DNA from: Flavipsychrobacter sp.
Lineage (GTDB): Bacteria > Bacteroidota > Bacteroidia > Chitinophagales > Chitinophagaceae
Assembly (NCBI GenBank): GCA_021156265.1
Contig: JAJNBR010000026.1
Span: 1-17,627, forward strand
Direction: 5' to 3'
DNA: 17,627 nt
This document shows positions 10,197 to 16,591 of this stretch, piece after piece; within the stretch, counting starts at the first letter, position 1; each line of letters begins with the position of its first letter. Under the pieces are notes generated by a model. It made no database searches. It saw nothing but the letters and a program-made list of their open reading frames with translations, and was not told where the DNA came from. Both the position numbers and the translations under genes were made by a program.

Positions 10197-11391
10197 GTTG
10201 TAATTCTACAATATAGTTTACGATGGCCGCAGCTGCCTCCTGCTTGCTCTGCAAAGGCAGGGCACGGTGGCCGTTACGGCTTATCAATGTTATCTTATTC
10301 GTATCGTGACCGAAGCCGGCGCCCTCGTCTTTCAATGAGTTCAGCACGATCATATCAGCATTTTTCGCTTCCAGTTTGCCTTTCGCGTTCTCCAGTTCGT
10401 TAGTGGTCTCCAGCGCAAATCCTACCAGGGTTTGCCCGGCGTTTTTGACACTTCCCAGCGAGGCCAGAATATCCCTGTTCTTCGCCAGCCTTATATCTAA
10501 CGTATCACCCTGCTTTTTTATTTTCTCATCGGCCACTTGTTCCGGCCTGTAATCGGCCACCGCAGCCGCCAGCACCGCTATATCGGCCTGGGCGAACACA
10601 GAGGAACAGGCTTCATACATCTGCTCGGCGCTTTCTACCGCAACTACGTTCACATTCGCGTGAAACACCTGTAGGGACGTGGGTCCTAATACGAGTGTTA
10701 CCTCCGCCCCCTTGTCTGCTAAAGCTTCGGCTACCGCCACGCCCATTTTACCGCTCGAAAAATTACCGATGAACCTTACGGGATCGATTCGTTCGTAAGT
10801 AGGACCTGCAGTCACCAACGCTTTTTTCCCTTTCAGGGGTCTAGCTCCCTGTTTTGAAAAAAAATCGGCCAGGTAGTTCACGATATCTGCCGGTTCTGCC
10901 ATTCTCCCCTCGCCTATCAGTCCGCTGGCCAGCTCGCCATGCGCAACAGGAATGATGTGGTTGCCGTAAGAACGTATCTTCTGGATATTATTTCGGGTAC
11001 TCTGGTGCAGCCACATGTCCTCATCCATAGCAGGGGCTACAAACACGGGGCAGATAGCTGACAGGTAAACAGCGTTCACCAACGTGTCGCAAAGACCATT
11101 GGCCATTTTGGCCAGGGTATTGGCGCTGCATGGCGCGATCACCATGGCATCTGCCCAGCGGCCCATTTCCACGTGGTTATTCCAGGCCGCACCGTCGCTC
11201 ACATTGCTGTACAGAGGATTTTTAGACACCGTAGCCAGGGACAGCGGACTAACGAATTTCTCCGCTGCCGGTGTGGTGATGACTTTCACCTCGGCGCCGG
11301 CTTTTATCATCTGGCGCACCAGCTCGGGCGTTTTATACGCCGCAATGCTGCCGGTTACTGCCAGTACTATTTTTTTACCCGAAAGATCCAT
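10177..11391 (-). CDS. coaBC: Bifunctional phosphopantothenoylcysteine decarboxylase / phosphopantothenate-cysteine ligase
   Basis: This encodes 404 residues, the normal length for CoaBC (Dfp). The enzyme joins cysteine to 4'-phosphopantothenate and then decarboxylates the product to 4'-phosphopantetheine, two steps of coenzyme A synthesis in the cytoplasm. The N-terminal flavoprotein half (about 1-180) has TGSIAAYK for FMN binding and the catalytic His73 in NHVEMGRW. The C-terminal synthetase half (about 185-400) shows TAGPTYERIDPVRFIGN, SSGKMG and AAVADYRP followed by KIKK. Two residues differ from E. coli Dfp: PAMDEDM carries Asp123 where E. coli has Asn125, and ASGLIGEGRM carries Ser156 where E. 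coli has Cys158. The 3' end overlaps the DUF4835 gene by 20 bases. Confidence 0.95.
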   Translation of the reverse strand: MDLSGKKIVLAVTGSIAAYKTPELVRQMIKAGAEVKVITTPAAEKFVSPLSLATVSKNPLYSNVSDGAAWNNHVEMGRWADAMVIAPCSANTLAKMANGLCDTLVNAVYLSAICPVFVAPAMDEDMWLHQSTRNNIQKIRSYGNHIIPVAHGELASGLIGEGRMAEPADIVNYLADFFSKQGARPLKGKKALVTAGPTYERIDPVRFIGNFSSGKMGVAVAEALADKGAEVTLVLGPTSLQVFHANVNVVAVESAEQMYEACSSVFAQADIAVLAAAVADYRPEQVADEKIKKQGDTLDIRLAKNRDILASLGSVKNAGQTLVGFALETTNELENAKGKLEAKNADMIVLNSLKDEGAGFGHDTNKITLISRNGHRALPLQSKQEAAAAIVNYIVELQHAEKTV

Positions 11392-11393
11392 GC

Positions 11394-11416
11394 AAAAACG
11401 GCCTTTTAGGCCTGTT
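11394..11416 (-). terminator. Terminator-like hairpin immediately before coaBC
   Basis: Read on the minus strand, AACAGGCCT pairs with AGGCCGTT across a short loop (one bulged base) and is followed by five U's, then GC and the coaBC ATG. It could end transcripts coming from the anti-sigma gene, or lie in the coaBC leader as a control element. Confidence 0.55.
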
Positions 11417-11424
11417 GCAAGGTA
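11417..11424 (-). promoter_or_regulatory. Possible -7 box for coaBC
   Basis: On the minus strand TACCTTGC resembles TAnnTTTG with one T missing. It lies directly upstream of the hairpin at 11394-11416, 25 bases before the coaBC start codon. Confidence 0.25.
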
Positions 11425-11490
11425 CAGCTTTTTTAAAAGTTAAATATTGAACAGGACGTTAATATTAGATCCAAGTTCTGCCATTTCCCC

Positions 11491-11841
11491 TTATTTCTCC
11501 ACAATTTTTATCACCACAAACCCCAGCACGCATAACATCAGCACAATGAGTACAGCCAGCCAGGCCCATTGGTTATCTGTTATCGCTTTGCGGCGGCGCT
11601 TTTTTTTGGTCAGCTCGTGGCGCAGGTCATAATTAAGGCGGTCTACAAGATGCCTGGTCTCGCTCGGGGGTAGGTTTTTCAACCCTTCCACTGCATCGCT
11701 CTCCATACCTTCCTCGGCCAGCCATGCTTCCACTTCATGCTGCTGCTCGGGACTAAGCCTGCCTTCGAGGTATGCCTGCAGCATTTCCTCAGGCAGCTTG
11801 CCTTTATCGCCGTTCTTTAATATGTCGTCCAGTCCGCTCAT
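11491..11841 (-). CDS. Small membrane protein, probable anti-sigma factor for the adjacent ECF sigma
   Basis: This encodes 116 residues. The N-terminal part is acidic and helical: LPEEMLQAYLEGRLSPEQQH (about 16-35), then EVEAWLAEEGMESDAVEGL. This resembles the cytoplasmic N-terminus of Bacteroidota anti-sigma or TonB-like proteins as I remember them. A very basic patch KKKRRRK (about 79-85) precedes one membrane helix at about 93-113, with three residues after it, so almost the whole protein lies in the cytoplasm. There is no zinc HxxxCxxC motif. Its ATG follows the sigma factor TAA with no intervening base, so the two are translationally coupled. The anti-sigma role is inferred from position and layout. 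No periplasmic sensor domain is present, so a signal would have to come from a partner. Confidence 0.7.
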   Translation of the reverse strand: MSGLDDILKNGDKGKLPEEMLQAYLEGRLSPEQQHEVEAWLAEEGMESDAVEGLKNLPPSETRHLVDRLNYDLRHELTKKKRRRKAITDNQWAWLAVLIVLMLCVLGFVVIKIVEK

Positions 11842-12408
11842 TTAGCGATTGCCTAATTTCTTTAGTAGTATCAGTTTCAAATTACGTTTACCATTTTGAA
11901 TATAGCTCTTTACCTGCGCAAAACTATATCCTGTCTGCTGCATGATCTGCTCATAGCTCTGCTTTTTCAGGTAAAATAACACCACTGCTTTTCGCTGCTC
12001 CTCATTCAACTCTTCCAATGCTGCATTCATCTGTTCCAGCGTATAGTCTTTCAGCTTTAGTTCTTCTGTGTCTGTAATAGTTGCAGAAACATTATCTAAT
12101 GCTGAATCATCAGCATGATGATGCCTGTCGCGCAGGTATTGCAGGCAATGGTTGCGCATCAGTACATAGAGCCAGCCTTTGAAATTCTGAATCTCATCCT
12201 TCGGCAGGTGTGTCAGCGCTTTCAGGAATATCTGCTGCACGGCATCCTGCGCCAGCTCTTTGTCTTTCAGGTATTTCATGGCCACACCCAGCAGCAGCAA
12301 AGTGTACCGCTGCAACAGCAAACCCAGCCAGTGATTATCACCACTGCGGCGGTAATGCTGCAGCAGCTCTTCATCGGTTTGGTTCTTATGTTGACTGAAT
12401 TGGTCCAG
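11842..12408 (-). CDS. ECF-type RNA polymerase sigma-70 factor with uncertain start
   Basis: Region 2 begins at about TDEELLQHYRRSGDN and continues through KELAQDAVQQIFLKAL and FKGWLYVLMRNHCLQYLR. Region 4, with the helix-turn-helix, spans roughly LEELNEEQRKAVVLFYLKKQ to SFAQVKSYIQNGKRNLK. The protein should direct RNA polymerase to a small regulon and be held by the membrane protein encoded right behind it. The start is a problem. The first in-frame ATG/GTG/TTG is TTG 12321, which would remove the first helix of region 2, yet the frame upstream reads like good sigma sequence back to an in-frame TGA at 12412-12414. I mark the CTG at 12408, giving 188 residues. A TTG at 12413-12415 or an ATG at 12457 would come into frame if one A were removed from the AAA at 12410-12412. 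Confidence 0.85.
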   Translation of the reverse strand: MDQFSQHKNQTDEELLQHYRRSGDNHWLGLLLQRYTLLLLGVAMKYLKDKELAQDAVQQIFLKALTHLPKDEIQNFKGWLYVLMRNHCLQYLRDRHHHADDSALDNVSATITDTEELKLKDYTLEQMNAALEELNEEQRKAVVLFYLKKQSYEQIMQQTGYSFAQVKSYIQNGKRNLKLILLKKLGNR

Positions 12409-12457
12409 GTTTCAAACGGTTAGCTTTTATAAAGATGGTGAATTTGAGAGATTCCAT

Positions 12458-12490
12458 AAAAGAAAAGCGGCGGGAAAACCCGCCGCATCT
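12458..12490 (-). terminator. Intrinsic terminator of the YceI gene
   Basis: Perfect stem GCGGCGGG (12467-12474) / CCCGCCGC (12479-12486) with an AAAA loop. Read on the minus strand it is followed by UUUUCUUUUAU. It sits 34 bases after the YceI stop and directly in front of the sigma factor leader. Confidence 0.85.
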
Positions 12491-12520
12491 TTAAAACCAC
12501 CACATTATAAAAAGCCCCGT

Positions 12521-13150
12521 CTATGCCTTCTTTTGTGCAAACTCCGCGTTGATCACCATGTTCACATCATCGCCTACAACAGCGCCACCGCTTTCTGTCA
12601 GTGCGCCCCATTTCAGGCCAAACTCTTTACGGTTGATCTTACCTGAAGCTTTGAAACCTGCTTTGGTATTGCCCCAGGGATCTTTTACCGTACCGCCATA
12701 TATCACTGCGAATTTTACTTTCTTAGTTACGTCGCGTATGGTCAGGTTACCTTCCATTTCGTACAGGTTGCCTTTCAGTTTTTTGAAAGATGTACTGGTG
12801 AACTTCATAGCCGGATATTTCTCAGCATTGAAGAAATCATCGCTCTTCAGGTGCCCGTCGCGTTTTTCATCATCTGTATTGATGCTGTTCACATCTACTG
12901 TGAAGTTTACCTTAGCGTTAGTAAAATCAGCTGTAGGTGCATCGATGTTGCCGTCGAACATTTTAAATGAACCCTCTACTTCTGAGATTACCAGGTGTTC
13001 CACTGAGAACTTCACATTAGAATGACTTTTGTCCAGTCCCCATTTAGAAGGCGTAGCCGTGTTTGCTGCGATAAGTTTACCGTTTGATTTCTGCGCCATT
13101 AGTCCGAACGGAGCCAGGGCGACGGCGAAAAGGAAAAGTGCTTTTTTCAT
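12521..13150 (-). CDS. Secreted YceI-family protein
   Basis: This encodes 209 residues from the ATG at 13150; an in-frame upstream start at 13285 is rejected because the signal peptide (MKKALFLFAVALAPFGLMA, cleavage before Q20) begins here. The mature part is a YceI lipocalin-like domain of about 170 residues: KWGLDKSHSNVKFSVEHL at the start, VDVNSINTDDEKRDGHLKSDDFF in the middle, then KYPAMKFTSTSFK, NLTIRDVTKKV and GFKASGKINRKEFGLKWG. Members bind long isoprenoid or lipid-like molecules in the periplasm; the ligand here cannot be read from sequence. A TACATTTG box at 13189-13196 lies upstream and a strong terminator downstream, so it appears to be a single-gene unit. Confidence 0.93.
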   Translation of the reverse strand: MKKALFLFAVALAPFGLMAQKSNGKLIAANTATPSKWGLDKSHSNVKFSVEHLVISEVEGSFKMFDGNIDAPTADFTNAKVNFTVDVNSINTDDEKRDGHLKSDDFFNAEKYPAMKFTSTSFKKLKGNLYEMEGNLTIRDVTKKVKFAVIYGGTVKDPWGNTKAGFKASGKINRKEFGLKWGALTESGGAVVGDDVNMVINAEFAQKKA

Positions 13151-13188
13151 AATTGTTGTTTTAAAAGTTTGCTTTGCTGTTTGTGCAA

Positions 13189-13196
13189 CAAATGTA
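13189..13196 (-). promoter_or_regulatory. Bacteroidota-type -7 box for the YceI gene
   Basis: TACATTTG on the minus strand is a full TAnnTTTG match, 38 bases before the ATG at 13150. No clear -33 box is seen. Confidence 0.45.
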
Positions 13197-13308
13197 TATA
13201 CATTAATTGGTTCGCCTAATAGTAATCTCTTATCGCTGTATTTGAAATTCTCAGCTATTAAAAGTTTGAGATAAAAAATTGTCATATAATCCGTTACTTT
13301 GTTTCACA

Positions 13309-13416
13309 ATGAAACCGACCGCGATAACTAATACACCTGTGCGCAACTACTCAAACAATGAATGGTATCGCAGCCGCATTGTCTCGCCGGGAGGGAAACT
13401 TGTAGTAACAACTTAA
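13309..13416 (+). CDS. Possible 35-residue small protein of unknown function
   Basis: ATG 13309 opens a 35-codon frame (MKPTAITNTPVRNY at the start, NEWYRSRIVSPGGKLVVTT at the end) closed by TAA. It has no signal peptide or membrane helix and is basic. The main support is context: a strong plus-strand terminator starts 28 bases after the stop, and no other plus-strand gene lies upstream of it, because the YceI gene runs the other way. Something on the plus strand must therefore be transcribed here. A near match to the -7 box (TTACTTTG, 13294-13301) ends only 7 bases before the ATG, too close for a normal leader. The product could instead be a small RNA. Confidence 0.4.
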   Translation: MKPTAITNTPVRNYSNNEWYRSRIVSPGGKLVVTT

Positions 13417-13443
13417 GCTTAGTTAAACAACAGTTTTCATATT

Positions 13444-13473
13444 AGCCCGGCAAATGCCGGGCTTTTTCTTTTT
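13444..13473 (+). terminator. Intrinsic terminator of the short unit at 13309
   Basis: Stem AGCCCGGC (13444-13451) / GCCGGGCT (13456-13463) with an AAAT loop, followed by TTTTTCTTTTT. On the minus strand there is no U-run after the stem, so it acts on the plus strand only. Confidence 0.85.
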
Positions 13474-13492
13474 ATACTTAAACCAAACAATT

Positions 13493-14077
13493 ATGAGCAC
13501 ATCTGCTATCAACATCCTGTCTGCAGCACACACGCTGCATACCCCACGGCTACAGCTCAAGCTGCTGACGCCCGAGCTGTGGTCCGAGTTCATGACCCAT
13601 GCCACAGACGATGAGATGGCATCGACACTGGCACTGACATCACCGCCGGTGCTTGCCCTGGAAAAGGCTAAACACCGGTCTGGCATGACGACACATTTTA
13701 TCAGCTTCCGGAACTTCCTGCTTGTCGACAGGGAAACCGGTGTGACCATCGGCAAGGCAGGCTTCCACACCTGGCAGGCACGGCATAGCCGGGCAGAGAT
13801 CGGTTATGGTATAGATATAGAATCGTACAAACGGAAAGGGCTGATGAAGGAAGCACTGAAAGCTATCCTGCATTACGGCTTTGACGAAATGGGACTGCAC
13901 CGGGTGGAGGCATTTGCAGGACCGGCAAATATTGCATCCATCTCGCTGCTGGAAGGACTTGGGTTTACCAAAGAGGGTCTGTTACGGGGGCACTATTGCA
14001 AGGACGGAGACATTCAGGATTCTGCCTGCTACGGCCTTTTGAAACCCGAATTCGAAACAGTAAAAGCCCGTTGGTAA
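13493..14077 (+). CDS. GNAT family N-acetyltransferase, RimJ/RimL-like
   Basis: This encodes 194 residues from ATG 13493; an earlier in-frame start at 13454 lies inside the preceding terminator. The N-terminus LHTPRLQLKLLTPE is typical of RimJ/RimL-type acetyltransferases. Also visible are the beta-strand ITH-like segment RAEIGYGID (100-108), the acetyl-CoA loop KRKGLMKEAL (113-122), and NIASISLLEGLGFTKEGLLRGHY (146-168), with Asn146 and the family's GF-x-x-EG-x-x-R pattern. It transfers acetyl from acetyl-CoA to an amine, either a protein N-terminus or a small molecule; the target is unknown. It lies between a terminator and the promoter of the acyl-CoA dehydrogenase, so it is probably transcribed alone. 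Confidence 0.88.
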   Translation: MSTSAINILSAAHTLHTPRLQLKLLTPELWSEFMTHATDDEMASTLALTSPPVLALEKAKHRSGMTTHFISFRNFLLVDRETGVTIGKAGFHTWQARHSRAEIGYGIDIESYKRKGLMKEALKAILHYGFDEMGLHRVEAFAGPANIASISLLEGLGFTKEGLLRGHYCKDGDIQDSACYGLLKPEFETVKARW

Positions 14078-14082
14078 GCGGG

Positions 14083-14114
14083 TTGAGATTTTCCGCTAAA
14101 AGCCGTACGTTTGC
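14083..14114 (+). promoter_or_regulatory. Promoter of the acyl-CoA dehydrogenase gene
   Basis: TTG at 14083-14085 and TACGTTTGC at 14106-14114 are separated by 20 bases, which matches the Bacteroidota -33/-7 arrangement. This is the most complete promoter in the window; the ATG follows 36 bases later. Confidence 0.6.
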
Positions 14115-14150
14115 ACCACTTTATCAGGTATCCTATATTATTATTTTAAT

Positions 14151-15290
14151 ATGAATTTTCAACTTACAGAAGAGCAGAAAGCCGTACAGATGGCTGCCCG
14201 CGATTTCGCCAGAAACGAACTGCTGCCAGGCGTTATTGAGCGCGATGAGCACCAGAAATTTCCTAAAGAGCAGATCAAAAAGCTGGGTGAGCTTGGCTTT
14301 TTGGGTATGATGGTTGACCCTAAATACGGCGGCTCGGGCATGGACAGCGTTTCTTACGTCCTGGCTATGGAAGAGATCTCTAAGATCGACGCCTCTACTT
14401 CTGTATGTATGAGCGTAAACAACTCGCTGGTGTGCTGGGGTATGGAAACTTTCTGCAACGAAGAGCAAAAGCAAAAATACCTTGTTCCCCTGGCCAGCGG
14501 CCAAAACCTGGGTGCATTCCTGCTTAGCGAACCTGAAGCCGGTTCTGATGCTACATCTCAGCGCACTACTGCTGAAGATAAAGGTGATTACTACCTGCTG
14601 AACGGTACTAAGAACTGGATCACCAACGGTAGCTCTGCCGACTACTACCTCGTTATCGCGCAGACTTATCCTGACAAAAAACATAAAGGCATCAATGCCC
14701 TGATCGTACACAAAGACTGGCCTGGCGTAACCGTAGGCGCTAAAGAAAACAAGCTGGGTATCCGCGGCAGCGATACGCACAGCATCATGTTCCAGGATGT
14801 GAAAGTTCCGAAAGAGAACCGCATCGGCGACGACGGTTTCGGTTTCACTTTCGCAATGAAAGTACTGGCCGGCGGTCGCATCGGTATTGCTGCACAGGCG
14901 CTGGGTATTGCCAGCGGTGCTTACGAGCTGGCGCTGAAATATTCTAAAGAGCGTAAAGCCTTCGGTACAGAAATTTCTAATCACCAGGCTATCGCCTTCA
15001 AGCTGGCCGACATGGCTACAGCTATCGAAGCTGCCCGCCTGCTGGTAATAAAAGCTGCATGGACCAAAGACCAGGGCCAGGACTATACCCTGCCCGCTTC
15101 TATGGCTAAGTTGTATGCTTCTGAAATTGCCCAGTGGGTAACCAACGAAGCTGTACAGATACACGGCGGCTATGGCTACGTAAAAGAATTCCACGTAGAG
15201 CGCCTGATGCGCGATGCCAAGATCACGCAGATATACGAAGGTACCAGCGAGGTGCAGAAGATCGTTATCAGCAGGACAGTGTTGAAATAA
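14151..15290 (+). CDS. Acyl-CoA dehydrogenase, short-chain (butyryl-CoA) type
   Basis: This encodes 379 residues, the standard length. The enzyme removes two hydrogens from an acyl-CoA to give the trans-2-enoyl-CoA, using FAD and an electron-transfer flavoprotein, in fatty-acid or branched-chain amino-acid breakdown. Family signatures are GAFLLSEPEAGSDA (121-134), WITNG (156-160) and IHGGYGYVKE (337-346), followed by RLMRDAKITQIYEGTSEVQ. Glu363 in IYEGTSE is at the place of the catalytic base of short-chain and medium-chain enzymes (Glu368 in butyryl-CoA dehydrogenases). The chain-length preference cannot be fixed by reading alone. Codon use is strongly biased (CTG, GGC, GCT, AAA), suggesting high expression, and a good promoter and a terminator frame the gene. 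Confidence 0.93.
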   Translation: MNFQLTEEQKAVQMAARDFARNELLPGVIERDEHQKFPKEQIKKLGELGFLGMMVDPKYGGSGMDSVSYVLAMEEISKIDASTSVCMSVNNSLVCWGMETFCNEEQKQKYLVPLASGQNLGAFLLSEPEAGSDATSQRTTAEDKGDYYLLNGTKNWITNGSSADYYLVIAQTYPDKKHKGINALIVHKDWPGVTVGAKENKLGIRGSDTHSIMFQDVKVPKENRIGDDGFGFTFAMKVLAGGRIGIAAQALGIASGAYELALKYSKERKAFGTEISNHQAIAFKLADMATAIEAARLLVIKAAWTKDQGQDYTLPASMAKLYASEIAQWVTNEAVQIHGGYGYVKEFHVERLMRDAKITQIYEGTSEVQKIVISRTVLK

Positions 15291-15308
15291 TCAACTTGTA
15301 TATTGTTC

Positions 15309-15339
15309 AAAAGGCTGCACTAATACTGCAGCCTTTTTT
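15309..15339 (+). terminator. Intrinsic terminator of the acyl-CoA dehydrogenase gene
   Basis: An 11-bp perfect stem (AAAAGGCTGCA 15309-15319 / TGCAGCCTTTT 15327-15337) with a 7-base loop ends in a T-run. It starts 18 bases after the stop. Confidence 0.85.
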
Positions 15340-15355
15340 AGTGCAATGTTTTTCT

Positions 15356-15363
15356 TATCTTTT
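15356..15363 (+). promoter_or_regulatory. Possible -7 box directly before the lipoprotein gene
   Basis: TATCTTTT matches seven of eight positions of TAnnTTTG and ends only 4 bases before the ATG at 15368, which would imply a leaderless or almost leaderless transcript. Confidence 0.3.
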
Positions 15364-15367
15364 AATT

Positions 15368-16090
15368 ATGCAATCGGCTACAACCATAAAATATACGCTG
15401 ATACTGGCTTGCCTGCTCCTCTTATCATCATGCAAGAAGAATGAAGTGACACCTGTTGAAGATGATGAGCATGTGAAGTTTTACTTTTCGGGCATCGTTC
15501 GCAATTGTATTACCGGCAAACCGGTAACGGGCACAAAGATCAGTGTCGAAGCTTATTGGGATAGCATGCTTTTCGGTAAACGCGAAGAAGTAGGCAATAC
15601 TGCGAGCGATAGAAACGGAATGTGGCTTATTAAGCCAAAGGTTATCGACGGATATTTTGAAAAGTATATTATAAGCTACTATTATCCTAACGGTCATAGG
15701 GAAGTAGAATATTTTACGTTGGACTCCATTCGTAGTGCTCAGCGGAGTAATTATATTCTCGATCTACGGGTTGTAGAGCTAGGTTGCATTAAACTCAACC
15801 TGCACAATACGCACGCATTTGATACGGCTGACGTTATTTATCTAAAATACTATCAAGATCCAATGCCATGTAGTTACAACCCGCCGGTTGTAGCCTCAGA
15901 CCCTAAAGCTACCTACAACTTCGGCTTCAAAGGGATCATTCATAACGGATTTGTATACCGCTCAGTTTGGGCCGACGATAGCGTAAAGATCGGTTGGCGG
16001 GTGCTGCGGAATGGTGATACTTCGGTGGAACAATTCTTGTCGACTTATGCACGGGTCAATGATACCACAGTTATAGATCTCAACTACTAG
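15368..16090 (+). CDS. Lipoprotein with possible carboxypeptidase-regulatory/transthyretin-like domain
   Basis: This encodes 240 residues from ATG 15368, the only start that leaves a lipoprotein signal at the front: KYTLILACLLLLSSC with lipid-carrying Cys22, then KKNE. The next part, FYFSGIVRNCITGKPVTGTKISVEAY, followed by TASDRNGMWLIKP, reads like a carboxypeptidase-regulatory-like beta-sandwich (SGxVxxxxTGxPVxGxxVxV then a NGxW/F turn). The second half has no motif I recognise; it is rich in beta-type residues and has two Cys. It is likely anchored in the inner or outer membrane, facing the periplasm or surface. An acetyltransferase gene starts 5 bases after its stop, so the two are co-transcribed. 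No function can be assigned; I do not recognise a close family. Confidence 0.75.
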   Translation: MQSATTIKYTLILACLLLLSSCKKNEVTPVEDDEHVKFYFSGIVRNCITGKPVTGTKISVEAYWDSMLFGKREEVGNTASDRNGMWLIKPKVIDGYFEKYIISYYYPNGHREVEYFTLDSIRSAQRSNYILDLRVVELGCIKLNLHNTHAFDTADVIYLKYYQDPMPCSYNPPVVASDPKATYNFGFKGIIHNGFVYRSVWADDSVKIGWRVLRNGDTSVEQFLSTYARVNDTTVIDLNY

Positions 16091-16095
16091 TTACT

Positions 16096-16563
16096 ATGCG
16101 TACCATCGAAACAAATATCCTTTTGCCGGAACATAAAGAAGCGCTTCGCAACATATGGAATACCGAATATCCCGCAAAGCTTGCCATGTTCACTCCGCAG
16201 GACATGGAAAACTACCTGGCCTCGCTAAGCGATCCAAAACATTATCTTTTACTCAACGATATAGACATGCTGTCAGGCTGGGCTGCCACATTTACGCGGG
16301 AAAATGATAACTGGTTTGCGATAATCATGCACGCAGCCTACCAAAAGCAAGGGCTTGGTGGCTGGCTGCTGGAGATGTTGAAAGTAAATAATAATACATT
16401 GAATGGTTGGGTAGCAGACCACAACAACGACAGGAAACAAAACGGCAAAACATATACATCTCCCCTTCCGTTCTACCTGAAAAATGGGTTCATTGTTCAG
16501 TCGGACACCCGGCTTGAAATGGAAAAATTGTCTGCAGTTAAAATACAATGGACGCGCTCATAA
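16096..16563 (+). CDS. Small GNAT family N-acetyltransferase
   Basis: This encodes 155 residues. The start is fixed by the 5-base gap after the lipoprotein stop. NWFAIIMHAAYQKQGLGGWLLEMLK (about 72-96) contains the GNAT acetyl-CoA loop Q-x-x-G-x-G (QKQGLG), preceded by a beta-strand. FYLKNGFIVQSDTRLEMEKL (about 126-145) is the usual C-terminal beta-strand pair (YxxxGF) with a final strand. The N-terminus ETNILLPEHKEALRNIWNTEYP resembles GNATs of about this size from Bacteroidota. The substrate is unknown. The cotranscribed lipoprotein gives no clear clue. The nuclease lipoprotein gene starts 28 bases downstream and may belong to the same transcript. Confidence 0.82.
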   Translation: MRTIETNILLPEHKEALRNIWNTEYPAKLAMFTPQDMENYLASLSDPKHYLLLNDIDMLSGWAATFTRENDNWFAIIMHAAYQKQGLGGWLLEMLKVNNNTLNGWVADHNNDRKQNGKTYTSPLPFYLKNGFIVQSDTRLEMEKLSAVKIQWTRS

Positions 16564-16576
16564 GCCATCTGTTTTT

Positions 16577-16584
16577 TATCTTGC
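16577..16584 (+). promoter_or_regulatory. Possible -7 box before the nuclease gene
   Basis: TATCTTGC, a one-base-short version of TAnnTTTGC, ends 7 bases before the ATG at 16592. Read-through from the upstream acetyltransferase gene is the alternative. Confidence 0.25.
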
Positions 16585-16591
16585 GCGTACT

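Noticed and set aside
12386..12457. 23-codon frame MESLKFTIFIKANRL... upstream of the sigma factor as an independent leader peptide
   Set aside because: It starts directly at the U-run of the YceI terminator, leaving little room for a promoter, and is better explained as a possible N-terminal extension or chance frame related to the sigma start problem.
14067..14091. Hairpin CCCG / CGGG around the stop of the RimJ-like gene
   Set aside because: The stem has only four good pairs, the T-run is interrupted, and the right arm overlaps the -33 box of the next gene; I do not call it a terminator.
14133..15194. Long minus-strand open frame (353 codons) opposite the acyl-CoA dehydrogenase
   Set aside because: It is a shadow of the strongly biased codon use of the plus-strand gene, whose protein is recognised over its full length. 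The shadow protein has no recognisable domain and its composition (many Val, Phe, Arg, His) is typical of antisense frames.
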